Origin: Brevibacterium sp.
GTDB taxonomy: Bacteria; Actinomycetota; Actinomycetes; Actinomycetales; Brevibacteriaceae
Length of the DNA: 64,000 nucleotides
Direction: 5' to 3'
NCBI RefSeq assembly: GCF_031179145.1
Contig: NZ_JAPSIB010000015.1
Location: 51,486-115,485, forward strand
Part shown: positions 51,318 to 59,444 of the stretch, in pieces
Numbering within the stretch: position 1 is the stretch's first letter
Layout of the letters: every line of letters starts with the position of its first letter
Translations under genes and position numbers: made by a program
The notes under the pieces: model-generated
The model's database searches: none
What the model saw: only the letters and a program-made list of their open reading frames with translations
What the model was told of the DNA's origin: nothing

Positions 51318-52700
51318 ATGACAACGCTCTACCGTGTGACCGACCCGGCGACCGGCGAGGTCAAAGAGGAATTCCCGACCGCCACTGATGCCGACATTCT
51401 CACCGCCCTCGACCGCTCGGCAGCGACCTTCACCGACTGGAGCCGGACACCGGTGGCCGAGCGCACCGCCGTGCTCACCCGCGTCGCCCAGATCTACTCC
51501 GAGCGCGCCGAGGAGCTGGCCGCGGTGATCCGCACCGAGATGGGCAAGGCGGCCCCCGAGGGCAAGGGCGAGGTGGCGCTGTGCTCGCGGATCTATCAGT
51601 ACTTCGCCGACAACGCCGAGGCGTTCCTCGCCGATGAGCCTCTGCGCGGACCCAAGGACGGCACCGCCTGGATCCGGCGCAAGCCCGTCGGCTCGATCCT
51701 CGGGATCATGCCGTGGAACTTCCCGTACTACCAGGTCGCCCGGTTCGCCGCCCCCAACCTCGCGCTCGGCAACACGATCCTGCTCAAGCATGCTCCGCAG
51801 TGCCCGCGCTCGGCACAGATCATGGAGGACATCTTCCTCGAGGCAGGGCTTCCCGAAGGCGCTTACATCAACATCTACGCCAGCAACGAGCAGGTCGCCG
51901 ACATCATCCTGCCCGACCCCCGCAACCACGGGGTGTCGCTGACGGGCTCGGAGCGGGCAGGTGCGGCGGTCGCCGCGGAGGCGGGGAAGAACCTCAAGAA
52001 GGTGGTCCTCGAACTCGGAGGGTCGGATCCCTACATTCTCCTCGACACGGAGGACGTGGCTAAGAGTGCGAAGACGTTCTTCGCCACGCGCATGGGCAAC
52101 ACGGGTCAGGCCTGCAACTCGCCCAAGCGGATGATCGTCATGGACGACGTCTACGACGACTTCCTGTCCTCCATCACCGAGGCGGCCAAGTCGCTGACCC
52201 CGGCAGACCCCCGTGCCGAGGACTCCAAGCTCAGCCCCCTGTCCTCGACGGCGGCCGCCGAGCGTTTCATCGAGCAGGTCAATGACACGGTCAGCGAGGG
52301 TGCGACCCTCCTTGCCGGCGGGAAGAGGTATGACGGGGACGGTGCCTTCGTCGAACCCGTCGTCCTCGCCGACGTGGAGAAGGGGATGCGCGGCTACTAC
52401 GAGGAGCTGTTCGGTCCCGCCGTCATCGTCTACCGGGCGAGCAGCGAGGAGGAGGCCATCGAGCTGGCCAATGACACCCCGTTCGGACTCGGCGCCGCCG
52501 TGTTCTCCACCGACTCCGAACGGGCCGAACGCGTCGCCGATCAGATCGAGGCCGGCATGGTCTTCATCAACACTCCGGAAGGCTCCCGGGAGTACCTGCC
52601 CTTCGGCGGAGTCAAGCGCTCCGGCGTCGGCCGGGAGCTCGGACCGCTGGCGATGGACGAATTCGTCAACAAGCAGATGGTGTTCAAGAAGAACGCCTGA
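51318..52700 (+). CDS. NAD-dependent aldehyde dehydrogenase (succinate-semialdehyde dehydrogenase-like)
   Basis: A 460-residue ALDH starting at ATG 51318 (CCAGGAGAAG upstream); a longer open frame back to 50706 is antisense to other genes and discarded. Features: FTDWSRTPVAERTAVLTRVA, RTEMGKAAPEGKGEV, MPWNFPYYQVARFAAPNLAL, LTGSERAGA, LELGGSDPYILL with the general base Glu, and NTGQACNSPKRM with the catalytic Cys. The MPWNFPYYQVAR segment is typical of the short SSADH/Sad-type. It lies just before an AtoE-like carrier, suggesting use of a short-chain acid or aldehyde. Confidence 0.88.
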   Translation: MTTLYRVTDPATGEVKEEFPTATDADILTALDRSAATFTDWSRTPVAERTAVLTRVAQIYSERAEELAAVIRTEMGKAAPEGKGEVALCSRIYQYFADNAEAFLADEPLRGPKDGTAWIRRKPVGSILGIMPWNFPYYQVARFAAPNLALGNTILLKHAPQCPRSAQIMEDIFLEAGLPEGAYINIYASNEQVADIILPDPRNHGVSLTGSERAGAAVAAEAGKNLKKVVLELGGSDPYILLDTEDVAKSAKTFFATRMGNTGQACNSPKRMIVMDDVYDDFLSSITEAAKSLTPADPRAEDSKLSPLSSTAAAERFIEQVNDTVSEGATLLAGGKRYDGDGAFVEPVVLADVEKGMRGYYEELFGPAVIVYRASSEEEAIELANDTPFGLGAAVFSTDSERAERVADQIEAGMVFINTPEGSREYLPFGGVKRSGVGRELGPLAMDEFVNKQMVFKKNA

Positions 52701-52764
52701 CCCGGCGAAGTGACTCTGGTTAGACTGAACGAACACTCAGAAAACTCTCAGTCGGAGGTTCGTC

Positions 52765-54147
52765 ATGTCGTCAGAGAAGTCGACCGCAACCGAGATCAAC
52801 GCCGCCGCCTCACAAGGCTTCATGCGGCCATTCAACCGAGTCCTCGAGCGTTGGATCCCCTCAGCGCTCACCTTCGCCATCGTCCTCACCCTCATCGTGG
52901 CGATCCTCGCGTTCATCCTCACCGGCTCCACCCCGGTCGAGGTCGTCACCGGCTGGGGCGAGGGCCTGGCCGGGCTGCTCGAATTCATGACGCAGATGGC
53001 ACTGATCCTGCTGTTCGGGCACATGCTCGCCAACACAGGTCCGGTCCGCATGCTGCTGACCGCGCTGGCCAGGGTTCCCGGCAGCGCCACGTTCGCCTAC
53101 GTGTTCGTCTTCGTCGTCGCGGCCCTCGCCAGTCTCATCACCTGGGGACTCGGCCTCGTCGTCGGCGCCCTCCTGGCCAGGGAGATCGCCGTGCAGGCAC
53201 GGGAGCGGGGCATCAAGGTCCACTTCCCCCTGCTCGTCGCCGCCGGCTACTCCGGTTTCGTCGTCTGGCACATGGGCTATTCGGGGTCCGGCCCGCTGAC
53301 CGCGGCCACACCCGACTCCTTCCTCTCCGAATCCCTCGGTGGGCAGACGATCCCCGTCAGCGAGACGATCTTCTCCGCCTGGAACCTGCTCGGCATCCTC
53401 GGCGTCATCGTCGTCTGCGCCGTTCTGTTCTTCCTCGTCGCACCGAAGAAGGACGCCCCGGTCTATGAGCTGCCGCAGCAGGTGGGATCGGAATCGTTCG
53501 GCGAAACCACCGACGAGGTGGTCACTCCCGCCGATCGGATCGATGCCTCCCGGATCCTCACCCTGATCATCGGTCTGGCGCTCGCCGTCTACCTCATCAT
53601 CCACTTCGCTCAGGGTGGGGGATTGACCCTCGACATCGTCAACTGGTCATTCCTGGCGCTGATCTTCCTGCTGGTCAAGAACCCCTTCGAGCTCATCCGC
53701 CTGACGAAGTCAGCCGCCTCGAACGTCGGCGAGATCCTCCTCCAGTTCCCTCTCTACGCCGGCATCCTCGGAATGATGAGCGGCACCGGCCTCATCGTCG
53801 TGTTCTCCGACGCGATCGTCTCGATCGCGAATCCGACGACCTTCGGGGTGCTCGCTCTGCTGTCGGCCGGTCTCGTCAACTTCTTCGTGCCCTCCGGCGG
53901 CGGTCAGTTCGCCGTCCAGGGGCCGATCATGCTGGATGCGGCCAACCAGCTCGGCGTCGACCCCTCGATCGCGATCATGGCCGTGGCCTACGGCGACCAG
54001 TGGACGAACATGCTCCAGCCCTTCTGGGCGCTGCCGGTCCTCGCCATCGCAGGGCTGAAGATGCGCGACATCCTCGGCTACACCTCGGTGACGTTCTTCG
54101 GCTCGGGCGTGGTCATGGCCGCCGTCCTGCTCATCGTCTCCCTCTGA
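52765..54147 (+). CDS. Short-chain fatty acid transporter, AtoE-like
   Basis: A 460-residue membrane protein with about twelve hydrophobic segments, GGAGG before the ATG. Characteristic parts are MRPFNRVLERWIPSALTFAI, WGEGLAGLLEFMTQMALILL, SFISWGFGLVVG-like SLITWGLGLVVGALLAREIA, YSGFVVWHMGYSGS, VNFFVPSGGGQFAVQGPIML and AYGDQWTNMLQPFWALPVLA. These match the AtoE/short-chain fatty acid transporter family. It should move short-chain acids such as butyrate or acetoacetate. The last 70 bp overlap the convergent metallophosphoesterase gene. Confidence 0.9.
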   Translation: MSSEKSTATEINAAASQGFMRPFNRVLERWIPSALTFAIVLTLIVAILAFILTGSTPVEVVTGWGEGLAGLLEFMTQMALILLFGHMLANTGPVRMLLTALARVPGSATFAYVFVFVVAALASLITWGLGLVVGALLAREIAVQARERGIKVHFPLLVAAGYSGFVVWHMGYSGSGPLTAATPDSFLSESLGGQTIPVSETIFSAWNLLGILGVIVVCAVLFFLVAPKKDAPVYELPQQVGSESFGETTDEVVTPADRIDASRILTLIIGLALAVYLIIHFAQGGGLTLDIVNWSFLALIFLLVKNPFELIRLTKSAASNVGEILLQFPLYAGILGMMSGTGLIVVFSDAIVSIANPTTFGVLALLSAGLVNFFVPSGGGQFAVQGPIMLDAANQLGVDPSIAIMAVAYGDQWTNMLQPFWALPVLAIAGLKMRDILGYTSVTFFGSGVVMAAVLLIVSL

Positions 54148-54827
54148 GCCTCATCCTCGCCGAGGTGGGCGTGGGGGTCTTCGTCCCGCGGAGGCGACTG
54201 CGCGATTCCCTGGGAGCGGATCAGTTCGACGATCTCGTCCTCGGACACCGGCCTTCCCCACGCATCCCAGCCCACGTGGATCTGGCGGTTCCCGGCGTCG
54301 GTGAGGACCTGGTCGGAGTGGGTGTGACCGTGGAGCAGGATCTCGCCGACGTCCCGGAGCCTCCACTGCTCGAACCGATCCTCGAAGGTGTGATCGCCTG
54401 CGTAGGGGAAGTGGGAGAGGACCACCGGGATCCGGTTGTGATCCGATTCGCGCAGCGTCACGCGCGCGGCCATCGTGGCATAGGAGATACCTGCCTCGAG
54501 GAGTTCGGTGTGGGCGGGCACGGACTTGCTTCCGAACAGAGGGTGCGCTCGGTCGTGGTTGCCGAGGACGAGCCGGATGTCGCCGTTGAGCCGCGCGATG
54601 AGGTGGGCGATCGCCGAGGGGCGCTGGAGGGTGAGGTCGCCGAGGTGCCAGACCGTGTCCTCGGGCCTCACGGAGGCGTTCCACGCCTCGATGATCGACT
54701 CGTCGTGCCGGGCGAGGTCGTCCTCGGTGACTTGGTCCTTGGTCGTGTCCTCAGGCACGAAGCCGCGCAGGATGACCATGAGTCGGTGGTGGAGGTGGGT
54801 GTCCGAGGTGAAGTATGTCGTCGGCAT
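54078..54827 (-). CDS. Metallophosphoesterase family protein
   Basis: A 249-residue calcineurin-like phosphoesterase, start ATG 54827. The metal motifs are all present: YFTSDTHLHHR (D-x-H), WHLGDLTL (GD), LVLGNHDRAHP (GNHD), VVLSHFPYAGD (GHxP-like H) and LLHGHTHSDQ (GHTH). It looks catalytically complete, with substrate unknown; related proteins hydrolyse phosphodiesters of nucleotides. TACCCT lies 6 nt before the ATG, suggesting a leaderless message. The C-terminal 20 residues overlap the AtoE-like gene on the opposite strand. Confidence 0.87.
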   Translation of the reverse strand: MPTTYFTSDTHLHHRLMVILRGFVPEDTTKDQVTEDDLARHDESIIEAWNASVRPEDTVWHLGDLTLQRPSAIAHLIARLNGDIRLVLGNHDRAHPLFGSKSVPAHTELLEAGISYATMAARVTLRESDHNRIPVVLSHFPYAGDHTFEDRFEQWRLRDVGEILLHGHTHSDQVLTDAGNRQIHVGWDAWGRPVSEDEIVELIRSQGIAQSPPRDEDPHAHLGEDEAQRETMSRTAAMTTPEPKNVTEV

Positions 54828-54833
54828 GGGGCC

Positions 54834-54839
54834 AGGGTA
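54834..54839 (-). promoter_or_regulatory. -10 box TACCCT for the metallophosphoesterase gene
   Basis: Minus strand TACCCT, six bases, then ATG 54827. The upstream DNA is the 28-bp tandem repeat, so any -35 element would lie inside it. Confidence 0.5.
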
Positions 54840-54924
54840 CCCCTGCCGACATTGTCCATCGGGAGGTGCCCCTGCTGACGCTGTCCGCCAGGGGTGCCCC
54901 TGCTGACGCTGTCCGCCAGGGGCG
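54840..54924. repeat. 28-bp tandem repeat between divergent genes
   Basis: CCCCTGCTGACGCTGTCCGC-AGGGGTG type units at 54869-54896 and 54897-54924, with a more divergent 29-bp copy at 54840-54868 and a degenerate GCGCTGCG...CCAGGGGCGCTTCG tail. It fills half of the promoter region between the metallophosphoesterase and tag genes. Confidence 0.85.
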
Positions 54925-54984
54925 CTGCGTGCGACGCCAGGGGCGCTTCGTTCGACGGCGGTCCTCCGCGTCCGCACCTCGCGC

Positions 54985-54990
54985 TACCGT
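54985..54990 (+). promoter_or_regulatory. -10 box TACCGT, leaderless spacing to tag
   Basis: TACCGT, six bases (TGCAGG), then GTG 54997. Confidence 0.5.
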
Positions 54991-54996
54991 TGCAGG

Positions 54997-55713
54997 GTGG
55001 AGAAGATTCAGAGGGACCGGAAACCCGACGACCATGAACTCGCGTCGACGGAGCAACTCGACCCGGCGGAGCAGCTCGACCCGGCGGAGCAGCTCGAGTC
55101 TGCGGAAAGCGCGCCGACGCACGGTGGAGTGGTCATCGGTGCGGACGGCCTTGCCCGCTCACCGTGGGCGTACGGTGACCCGCTGCTGCTGCAGTACTAC
55201 GACACCGAGTGGGGTCTGCCCGTCACCGACGAGGCCGGGGTGTTCGAGCGGTTGAGTCTCGAAGGGTTCCAAGCCGGCTTGTCGTGGGTGACGATCCTGC
55301 GCAAACGCGAGCGATTCCGCGAAGTGTTCAAGGGCTTCGACCCCGAGGCGGTCGCCGGCTTCGACGACGCCGACGTCGACCGGCTGCTCCTGGACGCGGG
55401 GATCATCCGCCACCGGGGCAAGATCGAAGCCTGCGTCGGCAACGCGAGGGCGACGATCGCCATGCGGGCAGAGGGCGGTCTCTCCGATTTCATCTGGAGC
55501 TTTCAGCCCGAGTCGACGCCGCGTCCGCTGTCGGTCGACGAGGTGCCGACGACTGCGCCGGAATCCGTGGCGCTGTCGAAGGCCCTGAAGAAGCGCGGCT
55601 TCCGCTTCGTCGGACCGACCACCATGTATGCCCTGATGGAGGCGATCGGTATGGTGGATACGCACCTCGTCGGTTCGCATCGCCGCGGTGCCTCGGGCAT
55701 CTGGCCGGACTGA
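54997..55713 (+). CDS. tag: DNA-3-methyladenine glycosylase I, zinc ligands replaced
   Basis: Base-excision repair enzyme that removes 3-methyladenine. The 238-residue protein has a repeat-containing N-terminal extension (EQLDPAEQLDPAEQLESAE) before the fold starts at about residue 52. Conserved parts are YYDTEWGLPVTDE, SLEGFQAGLSWVTILRKRE with the active-site Glu and Trp, RHRGKIEACVGNARA, and SKALKKRGFRFVGPTTMYAL. In E. coli Tag the zinc is held by Cys4, His17, His175 and Cys179; here the aligned residues are Ser, Tyr, His (DTHLVG) and Ser, so the zinc site is probably lost. The NUDIX gene follows after 9 bp, with AAAGGA. Confidence 0.88.
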   Translation: MEKIQRDRKPDDHELASTEQLDPAEQLDPAEQLESAESAPTHGGVVIGADGLARSPWAYGDPLLLQYYDTEWGLPVTDEAGVFERLSLEGFQAGLSWVTILRKRERFREVFKGFDPEAVAGFDDADVDRLLLDAGIIRHRGKIEACVGNARATIAMRAEGGLSDFIWSFQPESTPRPLSVDEVPTTAPESVALSKALKKRGFRFVGPTTMYALMEAIGMVDTHLVGSHRRGASGIWPD

Positions 55714-55722
55714 AAGGACCTC

Positions 55723-56169
55723 ATGAACGACATCCATGTGAGCGCGCTCGTGCTTCTCCACCCTCAGCGTCCGGAACTGCTCATGGTCCGCAAGGCGAAC
55801 ACGACGTCGTTCATGCTCCCGGGCGGGAAGCCCGAGCCGGGAGAGGACGCGGCGGCGACGATTGCCCGAGAGGTCGATGAAGAGCTCGGCCTCGTGCTCG
55901 ACCCGGCGAGCCTCAAGCTGCTCGGCACCTTCACGGCCGACGCCGCGAACGAAGTCGACCACCGTGTCGTCGGCACTGTGTTCCACTACGAGGGGCTGCC
56001 CGAGGGCCTCGATGTGGACCGCATCAGCCATCGCGCGGAGATCGACGAAGCCGCATGGTTCCCCTATGACCCGATGCCCGAGGACTCCGTCGAACGGCAG
56101 TTCGCACCGCTGACCCGTGACGAAGTCGTGCCCTCGATGCTCGCCGCGGGCCTTCTGGCCCGAGTCTGA
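55723..56169 (+). CDS. NUDIX hydrolase
   Basis: A 148-residue NUDIX protein. The Nudix box GGKPEPGEDAAATIAREVDE-ELGL matches G-x5-E-x7-R-E-U-x-E-E-x-G-U, so a divalent-metal pyrophosphohydrolase is expected. The start MNDIHVSALVLLHPQRPEL and the segment EIDEAAWFPYDPMP are typical of the small housekeeping type acting on nucleotide-sugar or oxidised nucleotides. It starts 9 bp after the tag stop, so base-repair and nucleotide cleaning functions may be co-expressed. The terminator follows directly. Confidence 0.9.
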   Translation: MNDIHVSALVLLHPQRPELLMVRKANTTSFMLPGGKPEPGEDAAATIAREVDEELGLVLDPASLKLLGTFTADAANEVDHRVVGTVFHYEGLPEGLDVDRISHRAEIDEAAWFPYDPMPEDSVERQFAPLTRDEVVPSMLAAGLLARV

Positions 56170-56175
56170 CCCGCG

Positions 56176-56195
56176 CGTGGGTCTTCTGACCCACG
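56176..56195 (+). terminator. Terminator after the NUDIX gene
   Basis: CGTGGGTC, loop TTCT, GACCCACG: perfect 8-bp stem starting 7 nt after the stop. Confidence 0.65.
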
Positions 56196-56266
56196 TCTGA
56201 CTCGCGCGCGACGAGAGCTGTTGGCTCTGCGCCTGAGGGTTTCGACGCTGCGGGCACTCGATGCGG

Positions 56267-56818
56267 TCAGCTATTCTGCTGCCTCGAGTAGGCGATGACG
56301 GCGCGGTAAAGATCGAGTGTGCCGCAATGGGCGCCCTTGGCCAGAGACCGCATCAGCCGCCGGTAGGTGGAGTATTCGAGGTGGGCAAGGTTCGAGGTGT
56401 CGACGAGGGCGAATTCGTGGAGGACTCCGACAGCTCGGGCATCCATGATCGCGAACTTCTTGGGGTTGAACACGGCGAGCAGAGTGCTGCCCAGAGGCAT
56501 GCCGACCCCGGGCAGCACCCGGAGGAAGGGCACCCGCAGGTGATTCGGAGTGTCCTCATCGAGGGCTACCGCGGTGACGTATTCGATGTCGTCGGAATCG
56601 AGTGACTCGAGCGTGGGAAGAACGGCAACGGCTTTCCACTCGGCGACTCTGAGGAAAGCTCCGCGCTTGTAGTATTCGCGCCTGACGACCTTGGGTCCGA
56701 TCGTTTCGAACAGGTGCGATTCGAGATCCGTGACGGCATAGAGAGGCTCGAACCGACGCACGAACTCTGCGTCGATGACACCACTCGCCGTCAGGTCGGG
56801 AGTCTGGGTCGACGTCAT
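56267..56818 (-). CDS. Uncharacterised protein with HhH-glycosylase-like region
   Basis: A 183-residue protein without signal peptide or membrane segment. LRVPFLRVLPGVGMPLGSTL with LAVFNPKKFAIMDARAV resembles the helix-hairpin-helix region of base-excision glycosylases (G-V/I-G, then a helix and an Asp), but no catalytic Lys is evident. I do not recognise a named family. It starts 3 bp after the SMP-30 gene stop, so the two are one operon, though the link between them is not obvious. Convergent with the NUDIX gene. Confidence 0.65.
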   Translation of the reverse strand: MTSTQTPDLTASGVIDAEFVRRFEPLYAVTDLESHLFETIGPKVVRREYYKRGAFLRVAEWKAVAVLPTLESLDSDDIEYVTAVALDEDTPNHLRVPFLRVLPGVGMPLGSTLLAVFNPKKFAIMDARAVGVLHEFALVDTSNLAHLEYSTYRRLMRSLAKGAHCGTLDLYRAVIAYSRQQNS

Positions 56819-56821
56819 TGT

Positions 56822-57706
56822 TCAGCCACCGAACCGGGGTTCGGGGATCCCGGTGACACCCAGCCCGGAGACAGCGAAGACGGATCCCCGCAGCTGCCCG
56901 TCCTCCGGCTTGCCCGGCTGCGGCGGCCGGCCCATCGAGGTGACGAAGAGCGTGTCGAGGTTCGGCCCGCCGAAGGACAGGCTCGTCACTTTGCGCACCG
57001 GCATCTCGACAATCCGGTCGAGCTCACCTTCGGGGGTGAACCGGGCGACCTTGCCGCCGAAGACGATCGACTTCCAGATGCAGCCCTCCGAGTCGACGGT
57101 CGCTCCGTCAGGTGCGCCGCCCAGGCTCTCATCGATGCTCACGAGGGTTCTCCGCGAGGAGATCTCGCCGGTCGTGGTGTCGTAGTCATAGGCCCAGATC
57201 TCACCAGTGGGAGAGTCGGACAGGTAGAAGGTCGCCCCGTCGGGACTGAAACAGGGGCCGTTCGGGGTGGTCAATCCCCGCTCGAGCTGATTCAGCCGGC
57301 CCTGCGGATCGTAGGAGTAGAGGTTTCCTGTCGTCTCCTTCTCCGCATCGTCCATCGTCCCGAAGACGAATCGTCCCTGCCGGTCGACCTTGCCGTCGTT
57401 GAGGCGATTGCCGGGGGATTCGGGCTCAGGATCGACGAGGAGCTCCTTCTCACCGCTCTCCCTGTCGATGCGGTGAAGTCCGGTCTTCAGCGAGGCGATG
57501 AACGCGGAGCCGTCGGCGCTCAGCGCAATGGAACCCACCTTCTCGCCGACCTCCCAGGTCCGCAGGTCGGAACCCGCCGCGGTGGAGCTGAAGATTCGCC
57601 CCTGGGCGATGTCGAGCCAATGGAGTCGCTCGGACTCCGCGTCCCAGAGTGGGCCCTCGCCCAACACGGGCTTCACATCGGCCACTACGTCAATTCGTGG
57701 TGTCAT
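56822..57706 (-). CDS. SMP-30/gluconolactonase-like protein
   Basis: A 294-residue six-bladed beta-propeller lactonase. Start ATG 57706 with AAGGAGCGAG upstream; a longer frame to 57766 is rejected. Conserved parts are VLGEGPLWDAESERLHWLDI with the first metal Glu, NRLNDGKVDRQGRFVFGTMD with the Asn and Asp, TTPNGPCFSPDGATFYLSD, and GAPDGATVDSEGCIW. These supply the Glu, Asn and Asp metal ligands. A sugar lactone hydrolase role is expected. It is followed after 3 bp by the HhH-like gene. Confidence 0.88.
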   Translation of the reverse strand: MTPRIDVVADVKPVLGEGPLWDAESERLHWLDIAQGRIFSSTAAGSDLRTWEVGEKVGSIALSADGSAFIASLKTGLHRIDRESGEKELLVDPEPESPGNRLNDGKVDRQGRFVFGTMDDAEKETTGNLYSYDPQGRLNQLERGLTTPNGPCFSPDGATFYLSDSPTGEIWAYDYDTTTGEISSRRTLVSIDESLGGAPDGATVDSEGCIWKSIVFGGKVARFTPEGELDRIVEMPVRKVTSLSFGGPNLDTLFVTSMGRPPQPGKPEDGQLRGSVFAVSGLGVTGIPEPRFGG

Positions 57707-57827
57707 TCGCGCTCGCTCCTTCATTCCGACCGGCAGTGCCACACAGCGCCGACCCCTGATCAGCATCGGCTCCGCTGAGTACCGACGATACTAGTCACGC
57801 CGTGTGGGGGACAGGCGCATGCTCCGG

Positions 57828-57833
57828 TAGGGT
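57828..57833 (+). promoter_or_regulatory. -10 box TAGGGT, leaderless spacing to MFS gene
   Basis: TAGGGT, six bases (CCAATC), then ATG 57840. Same spacing as at 21816 and 31415. Confidence 0.6.
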
Positions 57834-57839
57834 CCAATC

Positions 57840-59033
57840 ATGAGCATCTCGCAGATCGCCACCAAGGGTGTCACCCCGGCACTGCTCGGCCTGGTCTGGT
57901 CGGGCATGTTCGGCTTCTCCGCGTTCTTCTTCAGCTATTCGACCATGGTCACCATCGGCGGGCTCCAGGGCCTGTCGTCCGTCACCGCCGGAACCGTGCT
58001 GACGGCGATGATGATCGGTGTCATCGCGGCTCAGCCCTTCGCGCCCTGGGCGGGCAGAGTGTTGGGCCTGCGAGGAGCGCTGCTGCTCGCCTTGGGTCTG
58101 CAGCTGCTCGGTCAGATCGTCGGTCTGCTCGCCCTCGCCCCACTTGTCACCCTGGTCGTCGGCGGGCTGTGCGGGGGAGTGGGCTTCGGGCTGTTCGTCG
58201 TCCTGGCCAATGCCGCTGTGCCCGAGACCGTTGCCCCGACCCGGATCGGCCGAGCGCTGGGGCTGTTCGGCGGAATCACCTCGTTGGCGGCGGCCATCGC
58301 TGCTCCCCTCGGCCTGTGGCTGGTGGAGTCGGTCCCGGTCTGGGTGTTCCGGACGGTGGTGTGCGTGACGCTCCTCCTCGCCGTGCCGACCGTGCTCAAG
58401 TTCCTGCCGGGTCGGGCGGCCATGCAACAGGGCGAGGTCGATCCCGCTGCGGGAGTGCGGGCCGCGGCCGGGCGCCCCACAGGCCGACCGCGGAGGTCCA
58501 TCGCCGAGACCCTGAGCCTGATCGTCATGTTCCTGCCGTTCCTCATCGGCATGATGACGTTCGGTCTCATCGTCGGCTTCGGTCCCGGTGAGAACGTCGC
58601 AGGAGCGGCAATCTTCATCGCGTCCATGCAGCTGTCCGCAGTGGTCGGCCGTCTGGTCGCGGGGAACATCGCCGACCGGGTCCCTCCGTTCGCCCTCAAC
58701 CTCGCCGGAATCGGAATCGTCGTCGTGGGCCTCGTGCTCACGTCCATCGCGGGCGGAACATTCCTCTTCATCGTCATGGCGATCGTCGGTCTGGGGCTGG
58801 GGACGATGCAGTCGGCCAGTCTGGTCGCTGCCTTCACCGTAGTCAGCACTCCGGCTCGGGCCAGCGTCGCCTGGAACATGAACTTCGACATCGGCCTGGC
58901 CATCGCCGGTGTGCTCGGCGGGGTCGGATTCACCTACCTCGGCGATACCGGCACGTTCGTGCTCTGCGCCGCGCTCCTCCTCGTCGCCGGGATGCTCAGC
59001 TGCATTGTCAGGCTGCTCCGCCCTCAGGACTGA
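57840..59033 (+). CDS. MFS transporter
   Basis: A 397-residue protein with about twelve hydrophobic segments. The first half has GLVWSGMFGFSAFFFSYSTM and MIGVIAAQPFAPWAGRVLGLRG, the second FLIGMMTFGLIVGFGPG. The charge motif is GRVLGLRGALLLALG, lacking the usual Asp-Arg of the first loop but recovered as GNIADRVPPF in the second half. Substrate not predictable; the group includes 2-nitroimidazole and sugar exporters. Expression is probably leaderless. It is divergent from the SMP-30 gene. Confidence 0.8.
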   Translation: MSISQIATKGVTPALLGLVWSGMFGFSAFFFSYSTMVTIGGLQGLSSVTAGTVLTAMMIGVIAAQPFAPWAGRVLGLRGALLLALGLQLLGQIVGLLALAPLVTLVVGGLCGGVGFGLFVVLANAAVPETVAPTRIGRALGLFGGITSLAAAIAAPLGLWLVESVPVWVFRTVVCVTLLLAVPTVLKFLPGRAAMQQGEVDPAAGVRAAAGRPTGRPRRSIAETLSLIVMFLPFLIGMMTFGLIVGFGPGENVAGAAIFIASMQLSAVVGRLVAGNIADRVPPFALNLAGIGIVVVGLVLTSIAGGTFLFIVMAIVGLGLGTMQSASLVAAFTVVSTPARASVAWNMNFDIGLAIAGVLGGVGFTYLGDTGTFVLCAALLLVAGMLSCIVRLLRPQD

Positions 59034-59081
59034 GCCGGCGACGAAGGCGGCCTCGCCCTGAGACGCGAGCCCGCACCGGTC

Positions 59082-59423
59082 TCAGTGGGTCCCGTCGTCG
59101 AGTTCGGCCAGCAGATTCACCGCCGCCCGGGTGTACTCTCCGATCCACCGGTCGTGGATTCGCTTGATCGGCAGCGGGGCGAGCGCCAATCGTCGCGTCT
59201 TCCCGATCCGCGCCCCTGTCACCAGCTCGGCCCTCTCGAGCACGCGGATGTGCTGGAGCACGGTCGTGCGGTCGAGGTCGGGAAAGGCATCGCAGACCTC
59301 TCCCGTCGTGCGCGGCTGGGTCCGCAGGAGGTCGAGGATGCGCCGACGCGTGGAGTTCGCCAGCGCTTTGAACACCGCATCGTCACGTGAATCGTCGGCA
59401 GCTGTTCCCTTCTCCCCATTCAT
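59082..59423 (-). CDS. ArsR family helix-turn-helix regulator
   Basis: A 113-residue winged helix regulator. DDAVFKALANSTRRRILDLL, then TTGEVCDAFPDLDRTTVLQH, with IRVLERAELVTGARIGKTRR, is the classical ArsR fold. The metal-site motif ELCVCD is absent (EVCDAF instead), so metal sensing is unlikely. Its start ATG (59421-59423) is covered by a 26-bp palindrome shared with the divergent SRPBCC gene, 16 bp away. Together they form the common ArsR-SRPBCC pair. TATTTT lies 6 nt before the ATG, giving a leaderless start. Confidence 0.9.
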   Translation of the reverse strand: MNGEKGTAADDSRDDAVFKALANSTRRRILDLLRTQPRTTGEVCDAFPDLDRTTVLQHIRVLERAELVTGARIGKTRRLALAPLPIKRIHDRWIGEYTRAAVNLLAELDDGTH

Positions 59424-59444
59424 GTGATAAAAATATCACATGAA
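59419..59444. promoter_or_regulatory. 26-bp palindrome covering both divergent start codons
   Basis: TTCATGTGATA-AAAA-TATCACATGAA has perfect 11-bp arms. It includes the ATG of the ArsR gene (minus, 59421-59423) and the ATG of the SRPBCC gene (plus, 59440-59442). Because a -10 box for each gene can be drawn inside it (TATTTT on minus, TAAAAA on plus), a bound dimer would block both start sites. Confidence 0.75.
59430..59435 (-). promoter_or_regulatory. -10 box TATTTT for the ArsR gene
   Basis: Minus strand TATTTT, six bases (TATCAC), ATG 59423. It lies inside the palindrome. Confidence 0.5.
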
